Made by a program: the position numbers and the translations under genes
Origin: Aeromicrobium sp. A1-2
GTDB lineage: Bacteria; Actinomycetota; Actinomycetes; Propionibacteriales; Nocardioidaceae
NCBI RefSeq assembly: GCF_003443875.1
Contig: NZ_CP027482.1
Span: 1,364,001-1,428,000, forward strand
Direction of reading: 5' to 3'
DNA length: 64,000 bases
In this document: positions 23,553 through 32,235 of the stretch, in pieces
How the letters are laid out: the number at the start of each line of letters is the position of its first letter
Numbering within the stretch: position 1 is the stretch's first letter
Notes under the pieces: model-generated
The model's database searches: none
Seen by the model: only the letters and a program-made list of their open reading frames with translations
Told to the model about the DNA's origin: nothing

Positions 23553-24398
23553 GTGGTCGGTCCGAACAGGCACCAACGTGTCGTGGTCGGAATCGCTGAT
23601 ACCGAGGACGGCGCGCTCGGCCTCGCGCTGCGTCGGGCCGAGCAGCACAAGTGCGGCCTGCGCGTCGTCCACGCCTTCGACGTGCCGGGATCGGGGCTTC
23701 ACTCCACCTACACTCCGGCAGTCGTCGCGGGCTTCGAAGAGGGCGGGCAAGCGGTGCTGGACCGTGCTCGAGAGGTGATCAGCAGCCTCGACCCGAAGGT
23801 CGACGTCGAGTATGCGCTCGTGCGCGGGCGGGCCTCACTGATCCTGCTTGACGAGAGCTCGTCGGCGAGAGAGATCGTCATCGGTCCTGATGACTCCCCG
23901 TGGTACGTCCAGCTGTTCCAAGGACGCGTCGCGAAGTCGCTGGCCGCGCATGGCCGGTGCCCCGTCACGGTGGTGCCGGATGGCTGGTCGTCGGAAGGGT
24001 CGCCCGAGCTCGTGATCGTCGCGCTCGACGGGGAGTCCAATGCGCACGGCCCGGTCAGTTACGCGTTCGACGTCGCGCAGCTCGAGGGTCGGTCGCTGGA
24101 GATGCTGCATGTCGTCGAGCCGGACAAGAGCGGGGCCGCGGTGATGCAACGTTGGGGGGAGATGTCGCACCTGCTCGAGTCTTGGCGCCGACGCTTCCCA
24201 CAGGTTCGCGTCAGGACCGTGGTCGTGCCGGGAGGGGCCGTGGCGGTGAGCCGGGAAGGCTCTGCCGAAGCTTCGCTGCTCGTGGCCGGCCGTTCGTCTA
24301 CGCACGGCGTGGATCTTTTCGCGCGGCCCTTTGCCCAAGAGGTGATCCGCTCGTCCCACTGCCCCGTCGTCGTCGTGCCGACGGATTACCGCGCGTAG
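23553..24398 (+). CDS. second tandem universal stress protein
   Basis: A 281-residue paralog of the preceding gene with two Usp domains (about residues 8-142 and 150-280). The first begins RVVVGIADTEDGALGLALRRAE and ends HGRCPVTVVPDGW. The second begins ELVIVALDGESNAHGPVSYAF and ends SSHCPVVVVPTD. Canonical G-x2-G-x9-GS nucleotide motifs are degenerate in both halves, so ATP binding is uncertain. The GTG at 23553 starts three bases after the upstream stop, so the two are co-transcribed and probably respond to the same stress signal. Confidence 0.9.
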   Translation: MVGPNRHQRVVVGIADTEDGALGLALRRAEQHKCGLRVVHAFDVPGSGLHSTYTPAVVAGFEEGGQAVLDRAREVISSLDPKVDVEYALVRGRASLILLDESSSAREIVIGPDDSPWYVQLFQGRVAKSLAAHGRCPVTVVPDGWSSEGSPELVIVALDGESNAHGPVSYAFDVAQLEGRSLEMLHVVEPDKSGAAVMQRWGEMSHLLESWRRRFPQVRVRTVVVPGGAVAVSREGSAEASLLVAGRSSTHGVDLFARPFAQEVIRSSHCPVVVVPTDYRA

Positions 24399-24629
24399 TA
24401 CCGCAACTGCGAGGGAAGCAGAGCATGCCGCGATGCTCCGACCTATCGGGGCTCGACGACGGCGATCCGCTGACGGCTCTGGTGCGCCAACCCACGGAGG
24501 GCGACCAGTTCGTGAAGCAGTCGTCGGATCATCGTCCTGATTGCCACAAACTTGCCGTTGACGCGCTGATGGTCGGGCCGTAGGTAGCAACGCCGTGCTC
24601 GCGAATTGACGCACACCACAACGGCTGTG

Positions 24630-26444
24630 TCAGCGCGCGACGCGGGCCTGGTCCGAAGCGCGGCGTCCGGGGCTGCCGCCTCGACGCTCGACGGAGGCCG
24701 CCGGACGGCTGTCGCCTACCACCCGGGAGGGGCCGTCGCCGATCCGCTCGACCAGGCGAGTGCGCAGAGATGGCCGGAGCCAGAGCTCGAACAGGTCCTG
24801 GGTAGCCCGGTCCCGAAACACGTACCCGAGCTCGCTCGGGCAAAGGATGCCGCGGTCGGCCAAGAAGTCCATGCGGTCCTGGATGTGGAGGCGCCGCCGC
24901 TCGGTCCGTCGCTCGCTGCCCAGTAGGTCCATCACATCGGCGGGCAGGGCTGGCCGATCGGCGACCGCGAGGACCTGGCAGATCTCCATGTCCTCCGGGG
25001 CCAGCTGTTCGGCGAGGACGCGGAACGTCGCCGATGCCGCCGCCTGGGCTGCCGGTGCGGCTGATGCGTTCGCGAGCTCGAGACCCCGCGGCGTCGAGAT
25101 GATCTGCCCGGTTGACACCCAAGCCTGCAGCGTGTCGACCGCTGCGCCGGCCAGACCGTCACAACGGCTCCTGAGCACGCCCATGAGTCGGGGGGAAGGC
25201 CGACCAGCGAGGATCGCCTCGGCGAGAGCGAACAGATCCTCGTCGTCGACCGGCGGCGAGTCCACGACGTGCACCCGGTAGCGCGCGTCGTCGTCCGCTT
25301 CCTCGGCGAGCAGTGAGGCGGCTTCTGGTGAGGTGATGAAGACCAGGACACGACCGATCTGTGGGTCGATCGTGGCGAGGACCTCGGCCATGGCGGCCCG
25401 CGCCCTGGCCGGGGTCAGGTCCACCGGCCCCATGACGGCGATGTCAGTGGCCGCCGACTCACTGGTGGCTCGCTGGATGGGTGCTCGCCGCGCGACCTCC
25501 ACGGGTCGAACTGGGCGCAGGCGAACAGCGAGCTGGTCCGTCGCGGCGCGCAGCAGGGCCTGCCGACCCGAGGCAGTTGGTCCGATGAGACAGACGACAT
25601 CACTGCCGTCGCCGTCGATGCAGTCCTGGATGGCCGTGGCCAAGGCCTTCAGGGGTGCGGTGCGACCGACGAACGACGGAGGTGCAGTCTCGTTCTCGGG
25701 CTCCCACGACAAGAGCTGGCGGTGCAGCGCCCGAGTCTGCGTCGACGGGGATGCGCCAAGATCTGCGAACAGGTTGCGTCTGCAACGGTCGTACGACCGC
25801 AGCGCGGACTCGATCTCACCGATCCCGGCGTACGCACGCATCAACGAACGGTGGGCACGTTCAAGGCACGGGTCGAGGCTGATCGACAGGGTCGACATGT
25901 CGATCGAGTCGCGCATCCACCCCAGCTCGAGCGCGCTGTCAGCGGCCTCGGCGAGCAGCGTGGTGCGCAGGGCGACCAATCCGGCGCGGACGTCGACGGC
26001 CCAGGTGCTGTCGTCGTCGTGAGCATGGAAGTCGTCGACGTAGAGCGCTTCGGCCTCCTTGACCAGCGCGACCACCCGGGCATGATCACGGGACTGGACG
26101 GCCGCGGCGGCCTGATGCGCAAGATCCTGATGTGCCTGGACATCGACCCAGCTGGCTGCGAGTCGCAGACCGTCGCCCTGCCTGGTCACGGCCTCCCGTC
26201 CGAGTGCGCGGCGGATGTTTGCCGTGGCCGTCCGGAGGCTCGCGACCGCCCGCGCCTCGTCGACTCCCGGCCACAGCCGATCCATCAGGCTCTGGCTGCT
26301 GACCGACTGTCCGGACGTGATGGCCAGGATGCGCAACAAGTCAGTCGTCTTTCCGGTCGTCCACCGGGACGACGGCACGATCTGCCCGTCGGCTGAACGC
26401 ACCCAGAGGCGTCCGAACAGGCGAATCTCGATCTGTTCGTCCAT
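24630..26444 (-). CDS. BTAD-domain transcriptional regulator with degenerate P-loop
   Basis: A 604-residue regulator of the SARP/AfsR type. Residues 1-95 form an OmpR-like winged helix (IRLFGRLWVRSADGQIV, LMDRLWPGVDEARAVASLRTA), residues about 100-245 the bacterial transcriptional activation domain, and the rest an ATPase-like region. At residues 288-295 the P-loop reads GPTASGRQ, lacking the Lys and Ser/Thr needed for nucleotide phosphate binding, so ATP hydrolysis is doubtful. It has no TPR tail. ATG 26444 follows GGGAG. It lies between stress protein genes and may regulate them; that is inference from position only. Confidence 0.85.
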   Translation of the reverse strand: MDEQIEIRLFGRLWVRSADGQIVPSSRWTTGKTTDLLRILAITSGQSVSSQSLMDRLWPGVDEARAVASLRTATANIRRALGREAVTRQGDGLRLAASWVDVQAHQDLAHQAAAAVQSRDHARVVALVKEAEALYVDDFHAHDDDSTWAVDVRAGLVALRTTLLAEAADSALELGWMRDSIDMSTLSISLDPCLERAHRSLMRAYAGIGEIESALRSYDRCRRNLFADLGASPSTQTRALHRQLLSWEPENETAPPSFVGRTAPLKALATAIQDCIDGDGSDVVCLIGPTASGRQALLRAATDQLAVRLRPVRPVEVARRAPIQRATSESAATDIAVMGPVDLTPARARAAMAEVLATIDPQIGRVLVFITSPEAASLLAEEADDDARYRVHVVDSPPVDDEDLFALAEAILAGRPSPRLMGVLRSRCDGLAGAAVDTLQAWVSTGQIISTPRGLELANASAAPAAQAAASATFRVLAEQLAPEDMEICQVLAVADRPALPADVMDLLGSERRTERRRLHIQDRMDFLADRGILCPSELGYVFRDRATQDLFELWLRPSLRTRLVERIGDGPSRVVGDSRPAASVERRGGSPGRRASDQARVAR

Positions 26445-26613
26445 GAGTTCTCCCGAGTTCCTCGCGACTGCCTGCCGAACAACGTACGGGACGCAGGGTC
26501 AGGCCGTCCTGCTGTCTAACCCTTCGAACCCGTCCACACCGACCCGGGTGCCGTGCGCCACACTGTGCCGAGGGTCGTGGCAGGCGGCTCGTCGAGGACC
26601 ATCAGGAGCGCTT

Positions 26614-27141
26614 GTGACACTGGCCAGGAATCACACCGACGTGACCGGACTTGCGGGCGCGGTGATCGTCGGCACCGACGGATCGTGTGTGACGAATCCC
26701 GGCCCGACCGGTTGGGCGTACGTGGCCGACGACGGAACCTCGGCGTGTGGTGGGCTGCTCGAGGGCACCAACAACATCGGTGAGCTGCTTGCGGTCGTGA
26801 ACGCCCTGCGGGACTTCGCCGACCGTCCGTTGGTCATCCAGGCCGACTCGTCGTACACGATCGGCTGCTCGACGACATGGGCTGCCGGATGGGCTCGCAA
26901 CGGGTGGAAGAACTCCAAGAAGGAGGTCGTCGCGAACCTCGAGATCGTCCAGTCGATCTACGCGCTGATGCAGGCGCGGCGCGACACAGGCGCTCCGGTG
27001 TTCTTCCAGAAGGTCAAAGCGCACCTGGTGGACCTGTCGGTGTGGCCCCTCAACGTCGCGGCCGACGAGCTGGCCGGCCGAGCGTCTGCCCGCGCAGCCC
27101 GCGGTGACGTTGCCGAGCTGCGCACTGCTGCACGCCCCTGA
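26614..27141 (+). CDS. ribonuclease HI family protein
   Basis: A 175-residue RNase H that cuts the RNA strand of RNA-DNA hybrids. The four catalytic carboxylates are visible: Asp in GTDGSCVTNPGP, Glu in NNIGELLAVV, Asp in IQADSSYTIG, and Asp in NVAADELAG. The WKNSKKEVVANLEI segment corresponds to the substrate-handle region. The GTG at 26614 has AGGAG five bases upstream; longer frames overlap the promoter of the divergent BTAD gene. It probably stands alone, since the next gene has its own promoter. Confidence 0.92.
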   Translation: MTLARNHTDVTGLAGAVIVGTDGSCVTNPGPTGWAYVADDGTSACGGLLEGTNNIGELLAVVNALRDFADRPLVIQADSSYTIGCSTTWAAGWARNGWKNSKKEVVANLEIVQSIYALMQARRDTGAPVFFQKVKAHLVDLSVWPLNVAADELAGRASARAARGDVAELRTAARP

Positions 27142-27167
27142 GGTAGTCGGGTGGTCCCAGCAGGAAC

Positions 27168-27173
27168 TACCGT
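27168..27173 (+). promoter_or_regulatory. -10 box of third universal stress protein gene
   Basis: TACCGT is six bases before the ATG at 27180; no Shine-Dalgarno. Leaderless arrangement. Confidence 0.5.
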
Positions 27174-27179
27174 CGGGTC

Positions 27180-27713
27180 ATGACTGTCTCGAAAAAGATC
27201 GACGTGCATGGCGGTGTTCTGGTGGCGCACGACGGATCGCCGCACTCGCAGGCCGCCCTGCGGACCGCCGTACGGATGGCAGAGGCGCTGGGCCTGGATG
27301 TGACGGTCGTGCGCGCCTGGAGCCTCAGCACCGCCCCCCGTCCGGAGAGCTGGTCGGCGGGATACGTGCCGCCGATCGAGGAGTTCGCGGCCGCGACCGC
27401 CAGTGAGCTGGAACGGGATGTCGCATCCGCGCGTGCGGCGGCCCCTGGAGTCACGATCCGGACCACCGTGGTCCACGAAAGCCCGGCTCGCGCGCTGCTC
27501 GAGGCATCGGCCGATGTCGACCTCTTGGTCGTCGGCAGCCGTGGCCGCGGAGGGTTCACCGGGCTCATGCTGGGCTCGGTCAGCGAGCAGGTCGTGCGCT
27601 ACGCCGCGTGCCCCGTGCTGGTCGATCGCGACCGCGGCGACCGACAGCGCGATGGCGGCAGCGATCGGGAGCAGATGGAAGGCGCGCTTGCGAGCGAGCT
27701 CAAGCTGGACTGA
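27180..27713 (+). CDS. single-domain universal stress protein, ATP-binding type
   Basis: A 177-residue UspA protein. It starts the Usp fold with GGVLVAHDGSPHSQAALRTA, and carries a complete nucleotide-binding motif G-x2-G-x9-GS as GSRGRGGFTGLMLGSVSEQV, then CPVLVDRD. Unlike the two tandem proteins upstream it should bind ATP. The last 25 residues are a charged tail outside the fold. It has a leaderless-type promoter of its own. Its role is presumably in stress survival. Confidence 0.9.
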   Translation: MTVSKKIDVHGGVLVAHDGSPHSQAALRTAVRMAEALGLDVTVVRAWSLSTAPRPESWSAGYVPPIEEFAAATASELERDVASARAAAPGVTIRTTVVHESPARALLEASADVDLLVVGSRGRGGFTGLMLGSVSEQVVRYAACPVLVDRDRGDRQRDGGSDREQMEGALASELKLD

Positions 27714-28065
27714 CACCCTGCGCGCGTTGCGGAAGGTCCCGGCGTTCCCGTGCGTTGGCGCCCAAACGGCATGGGGGAGGGGTAGCATGGTTGACGTACC
27801 AACCCCTGCACTGCCGCTGACTGGCCGCGTTCTACTCGGCTGAAGGCGACGTGACATCTGGCCGAAGGTCGGTGTCGAGCGCGATGCAGGCGTTGCGATG
27901 TGTGTCCACCGCGTTGATCGGGTGGTCGATCGGTCGTACGGCATGCGTCGTGGAGCGGCTTCCAGGACCCGCTCCGTGGGGGCGCATTGACGTATGGGCT
28001 GTCGGCCGGGCCCGGCGTCACGGCACCGCCTCGGCCTTGTGCCGGGCACTTCAGAGGAGGAACAC
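27714..28065 (+). other. 352-bp spacer, possible leader of the SNF2 gene
   Basis: No gene is supported. TAGCAT at 27783-27788 is a possible -10, which would give a leader of about 270 bases. Dyads include CGGCAC with GTGCCG (28021-28026 and 28039-28044) just before the AGAGGAGG ribosome-binding site. A 19-codon frame at 27787 is too short to support. Confidence 0.3.
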
Positions 28066-30189
28066 GTGGCCAAACGAGGCCAGAGCCCGTCGAGCACCAC
28101 CCGCACGTCGCCGCGGCGGGTCCGCAACGACGGCATCATGTCGGTGCTCGCGCGCGCAGTTCGTGAAGTTGAGGCCGGCGCGCAACGCGGTCGTCTGACA
28201 CCGTCAGCGCGCACCAAGTTCCAGGTCGTGGCGCTGCTGGCTCGTGAAGAGCGCTTGCGGGTCAAGGCCGACGCCACCAGCACCGAGTCCCACCGTGCGG
28301 AGCAGCTCAAGCGCCTTGACGGGATCGGCACGATCCTCGCCCAGACTGCTGCCCGCGACACCTCCCTGCTGTCACTCCTCGCCGAGGACTCCGAGGTCAC
28401 CGACGCCGCGACGATCCTGAAGTCGGACATGATGCGGGCCGCCGGACGCGAGGAGGAGGTCAAGCCGACCGCCGCTCCTCCCGTGTCGACAACGATCGCG
28501 CCCGCCAGCGAGCGTCAGGTCGTGCCCAAGTCCGTCGTGGCCCGCCAGCTCGCCAATCCATTCCTCACGCCCGATTTCGCCGCCGTGGAGCGACGGGAAC
28601 CGCAGTCGCGCCGACTCGCGACCTGGGAGCTGCTGGGACCGCTGTTCTCCTCGTTCGAGCGGGCCGCCGGCGGATCGTCGGCCTGCATGACTCTCCCTGA
28701 GCCTGCCGACACCAAGGTGCCGAAGGGACTCACCCTGATGCGACACCAGGCCGAGCTCGTCGCGGCCGCCGAGGACGGGCACCGGACCTTCCTTCTCGCC
28801 GACGAGCCTGGCCTGGGCAAGACCGCCGAGGCGTTGCTCGCGGCGCAGGCCGCCAACGCGTATCCGCTGCTGGTCGTCGTGCCGAACGTCGTCAAGACCA
28901 ACTGGGCCCGCGAAGCCGAGCTGTGGACACCCGGGCGTCCGGCCACCGTGATCCACGGCAACGGTGACGCGATCGACGGCTTCGCCGACATCGTCATCGT
29001 CAACTATGAAGTGCTCGACCGGCACGTCGGCTGGCTGGGCGACCTGGGCTTCCGCGGCATGGTGCTCGACGAGGCGCACTTCATCAAGAACAAGAAGTCG
29101 CAGCGCTCCCAGCACGTGCTCCAGCTTTCCGAGCGCATCCGCGCGCGGACGCCGCGACCACTGTTGATGGCGCTCACCGGCACGCCACTGATCAACGACA
29201 TCGATGACTTCCGGGCGATCTGGCAGTTCCTTGGATGGATCGACGACAAGAAGCCGCTGGCCGAGCTCATGCACTCGCTCGAGGACACCGGGCTCACCCC
29301 GGTCGACAACGGCTTCTACTCGGCCGCCCGCGGCCGGGTCATCGAGATGGGCATCGTGCGACGTCGCAAGGTCGACGTGGCTTCGGACATCCCTGCCCGC
29401 CGCATCGCGGACCTGCCCGTCGAGCTCGATGACGAGGTCGGCCGGTCCATCCGGGAGGCCGAGCGCGAGCTGGCTCGCCGACTGGTGTCGCGCTACGACA
29501 AGGCCCTCGAGACCCGATCAGCCGGGGTTGTGGTTGACGGCATCGACCACGAGCTCGTACGCCGGGTCGCGACGTGGGAGCGCGAGGACTCCTCGAGCAA
29601 GACCGACGAGAACGTATTCAGCATGATGCGCCGCATCGGCCAGGCCAAGGCAGGACTCGCCGCCGACTACACCGCCCAGCTGGCCCACAGCGTCGGCAAG
29701 GTCGTGTTCTTCGCCAAGCATGTCGACGTCATGGACACCGCCGAGGAGACCTTCAAGGCTCGCGGTATCCGCTACGCCTCGATCCGGGGCGATCAGACGA
29801 CAGCGGTCAGGCAGCGCAATATCGACGCATTCGTCGACGACCCAGAGGTCGCGGTTGCGGTCTGCTCCCTGACGGCCGCTGGCGTCGGCATCAACCTCCA
29901 GGTTGCCTCCAACATCGTGCTGGCCGAGCTTTCGTGGACCGATGCCGAGCAGACACAGGCCATCGACCGGGTCCACCGCATCGGCCAGGCCGAGCCCGTC
30001 ACCGCTTGGCGGATCATCGCCTCGCAGACGATCGACACCAAGATCGTCGAGCTGATCGACAGCAAGGCCGGCCTCGCCGCACGCGCGCTCGACGGTTCGG
30101 ACGAGGAAATCGCGTCGAGCTCGGACATGCAGCTTGAGGCACTCGTACTGCTGTTGACCGAGGCGCTGGGGGAGAGGATCGCCGACTGA
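28066..30189 (+). CDS. SNF2 family DNA-dependent ATPase/helicase
   Basis: A 707-residue Swi2/Snf2 ATPase. After an N-terminal region of about 230 residues without known domain, motor 1 shows LTLMRHQAELVAAAEDG, motif I ADEPGLGKTAEALL, motif II VLDEAHFIKNKKSQRSQ and ALTGTPLIND. Motor 2 shows GDQTTAVRQRNIDAF, SLTAAGVGINLQ and QAIDRVHRIGQ. This arrangement resembles SMARCAL1-type annealing or remodelling enzymes that act on DNA forks or protein-DNA complexes. The GTG at 28066 has an excellent Shine-Dalgarno (AGAGGAGG). No methylase or nuclease partner is adjacent, so a defence role is not indicated. Confidence 0.9.
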   Translation: MAKRGQSPSSTTRTSPRRVRNDGIMSVLARAVREVEAGAQRGRLTPSARTKFQVVALLAREERLRVKADATSTESHRAEQLKRLDGIGTILAQTAARDTSLLSLLAEDSEVTDAATILKSDMMRAAGREEEVKPTAAPPVSTTIAPASERQVVPKSVVARQLANPFLTPDFAAVERREPQSRRLATWELLGPLFSSFERAAGGSSACMTLPEPADTKVPKGLTLMRHQAELVAAAEDGHRTFLLADEPGLGKTAEALLAAQAANAYPLLVVVPNVVKTNWAREAELWTPGRPATVIHGNGDAIDGFADIVIVNYEVLDRHVGWLGDLGFRGMVLDEAHFIKNKKSQRSQHVLQLSERIRARTPRPLLMALTGTPLINDIDDFRAIWQFLGWIDDKKPLAELMHSLEDTGLTPVDNGFYSAARGRVIEMGIVRRRKVDVASDIPARRIADLPVELDDEVGRSIREAERELARRLVSRYDKALETRSAGVVVDGIDHELVRRVATWEREDSSSKTDENVFSMMRRIGQAKAGLAADYTAQLAHSVGKVVFFAKHVDVMDTAEETFKARGIRYASIRGDQTTAVRQRNIDAFVDDPEVAVAVCSLTAAGVGINLQVASNIVLAELSWTDAEQTQAIDRVHRIGQAEPVTAWRIIASQTIDTKIVELIDSKAGLAARALDGSDEEIASSSDMQLEALVLLLTEALGERIAD

Positions 30190-30191
30190 CC

Positions 30192-31022
30192 TCAGGTCAG
30201 GTGGTCGAAGTCGCCGTTGACCCAGCCGGCATGGCGCTCGGCGAACCACAGCGTGATCTGCTTGGCGTCTGACGCGATGACGTTGTCGAAGTTGCCGTAG
30301 AGACGGTCGAACTCGAAGCGGTCGACGTGCGCCGCGATGCGGCGGACCACAGCTGCTGACAAGGGCAGCCGGTTGGGATAGCTCCGCATGAAGCTCACCG
30401 ATGTTCGATCCGGATTGGCGAAGATCGTGTCGCCGCTGAGCAGGACGCCGCGACCGTCGGCGCCCGCGGCCCAGTGCGCCACGGCACTCCCGGCGAAGTG
30501 CCCGCCGGGCTGGCTGAGCGTCACGCCCGGCAGGATCTCCTGGTCGCCGGCCCACATCCGGATGACCGGGTCGGGCCGCGCCACCCACTCCCGGTCTGCC
30601 TCGGCGACGAGGACCGGCACCCCACCGAGCCGGCGGCTCCACTCGACCTGTACCCCGTACATGTGCGGATGGCTCGCGACCACGAATCGTACCTCGCCCA
30701 GCTCCAGAACCTGTCGGGCGATGTCGTTGTCGACGTAGCCGACCGGATCCCACAGCAGGTTGCCGGCCGGGGTGCGCAGGAGCTTGGACTGCTGCCCGAT
30801 GCCCGTGCCGGGTGTCGTCGTGATGGCGAAGAGATCCGGCTCCAGCTCGGCGATCTCGGCCTGGTGCCCATCGGCGGAGAGCTCCTCCAGAGTGGTCCAC
30901 TGCTGGCCGTGGGACGGCACCCACTGCCGTTCGTCGGCACAGATTGCGCACATTTCGATGCGCTCGGCGTGCTCGACGGCGCAGGTCCGGCAGATCCAGA
31001 AGGTCTCGTGCGAGGTGCTCAC
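30192..31022 (-). CDS. MBL-fold hydrolase with N-terminal zinc-ribbon-like motif
   Basis: A 276-residue metallo-beta-lactamase-fold protein. The N-terminus has two CxxC pairs, WICRTCAVEH and MCAICADER, forming a small zinc-binding knuckle found in a subgroup of these hydrolases. The metal motif is reduced to SHPHMYG in place of HxHxDH, and further ligands are in PGGHFAGS and LSGDTIF. Activity on thioesters or lactones is possible. The start is GTG 31022, seven bases after TAGCGT; ATG 31028 is the alternative. It is convergent with the SNF2 gene, two bases apart. Confidence 0.85.
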   Translation of the reverse strand: MSTSHETFWICRTCAVEHAERIEMCAICADERQWVPSHGQQWTTLEELSADGHQAEIAELEPDLFAITTTPGTGIGQQSKLLRTPAGNLLWDPVGYVDNDIARQVLELGEVRFVVASHPHMYGVQVEWSRRLGGVPVLVAEADREWVARPDPVIRMWAGDQEILPGVTLSQPGGHFAGSAVAHWAAGADGRGVLLSGDTIFANPDRTSVSFMRSYPNRLPLSAAVVRRIAAHVDRFEFDRLYGNFDNVIASDAKQITLWFAERHAGWVNGDFDHLT

Positions 31023-31065
31023 CAGCATCACGCTAGAACAACTGGAGGAGCGACGAAACCCCGAT

Positions 31066-32235
31066 CTACACGCCTTCAGGAACCTTGAGCGCCACGAGGG
31101 CGAGGTCGTCGGTGGTGCGACCACGCTGGAAGTCAAGGACGTCCGCGAGGAGGCCGGCGACGACGGCGGCAGCGCTGACACGATGCGTTTCGATCGACGC
31201 GTGCATGCGCTCCTCGCCGAAGAAGTCCGTGTCCCGTCGCCCCTCGGTCACCCCGTCGGTGTAGAGCAGGAGCAGATCGCCAGGCGCAAGCTCGAGGTGA
31301 GCGTCGACGAAGACCGGGTCGTCCAGCACGCCGACCAGCGAGCTGATGGCCTGCTCGGCGTGCGGTGCCTGGCCCGGTTGCACGAGTACAGGGGCTGGGT
31401 GGCCTGCGGTGCACACGTCGGCGACCCATCCGCGGTCGGACTGGCGCAGGTACATCAGGACGATGGTGCAGAACCGATCCGTGTCGTGGTCAAGCACGAT
31501 CCGATTGAGCAGGTCCATGGCGGCGGCGGGTGACTCGCGCTCGACGACGGCGGCACGCAGCGAGTAGCGGACCAAGGCGGTGACGACGGCGGCGTCAACT
31601 CCCTTGCCGCACACATCGCCGAGCACTACGACCCACTCGCCTGCGCGGCGCTGGAAAACCTCGTAGAAGTCCCCACCGACTTCCTCGCCATCGCCTGCCG
31701 GTCGGTAGGCCGCGGCGATCTCCAGCCCGGGAACCTGCGGAGGGCTAGGAGGGATCAAGGTGTCCTGGAGGGTCCTGGCCAACAGCCGGGCGTGCGCCTC
31801 GGATGCCTCGGCCCGCTCCTTGGCGCGGAACAGCTCCCGTTCGTAGGCTCGTCGCTCGCTCGCGTCGAACACGACGACCCGCATGACCTCGGGCTCCCCG
31901 TTGTCGGCCCGCTCCAGTGAGGCATTCAGGAGGACCGCTAGCCGCGAACCGTCCGCACAGACTAGCTCGAGGGCGATCTCCCGCACGCTGCTGCCCATCA
32001 GGAGCATCGGCCGCAGGTGCGTCTCGCTGTAGACCGCTGTGGCGCGACTCAGCAGATCGACGAAGGTCCGCACGCCGACAAGCGACTCCGCGGTGTATCC
32101 GGTCCACTGCAAGAACGTGCGGTTGACGGCCAGGATCGTCCCCGACCAAGCAACGGTCACATATCCGCACGGTGCCATGTCGTACATCCGCTGGGCGTCG
32201 GTGACCGACGAGAAGCCGGACTCCGGCGTCGTCAT
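31066..32235 (-). CDS. rsbP: PAS-PP2C serine phosphatase, RsbP-like
   Basis: A 389-residue regulatory phosphatase. Residues about 12-130 form a PAS domain (YDMAPCGYVTVAWSGTILAVN), followed by a coiled linker (AYERELFRAKERAEASEAHARLL) and a PP2C/SpoIIE domain from about residue 165. Metal-binding Asp residues are in EEVGGDFYEVF, LGDVCGKGVDAA, and LYTDGVTEGR. In Bacillus, RsbP with RsbQ dephosphorylates an anti-sigma antagonist under energy stress. Here its start overlaps the rsbQ-like stop by four bases, the same gene order. No STAS or anti-sigma gene is in the window, so the target is unknown. Confidence 0.88.
   Translation of the reverse strand: MTTPESGFSSVTDAQRMYDMAPCGYVTVAWSGTILAVNRTFLQWTGYTAESLVGVRTFVDLLSRATAVYSETHLRPMLLMGSSVREIALELVCADGSRLAVLLNASLERADNGEPEVMRVVVFDASERRAYERELFRAKERAEASEAHARLLARTLQDTLIPPSPPQVPGLEIAAAYRPAGDGEEVGGDFYEVFQRRAGEWVVVLGDVCGKGVDAAVVTALVRYSLRAAVVERESPAAAMDLLNRIVLDHDTDRFCTIVLMYLRQSDRGWVADVCTAGHPAPVLVQPGQAPHAEQAISSLVGVLDDPVFVDAHLELAPGDLLLLYTDGVTEGRRDTDFFGEERMHASIETHRVSAAAVVAGLLADVLDFQRGRTTDDLALVALKVPEGV

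Noticed and set aside
24425..24583. 52-codon frame after the second tandem stress protein
   Set aside because: Weak ribosome-binding site, no recognisable family, antisense to nothing useful; not enough support.
28066..30189. SNF2 helicase as part of a defence system
   Set aside because: No methylase, nuclease, PLD or DUF1998-type partner is adjacent; neighbours are stress and MBL genes.
29518..30951. 477-codon frame on the minus strand across the SNF2 and MBL genes
   Set aside because: Arg/Gly-rich shadow frame of two well-supported genes.
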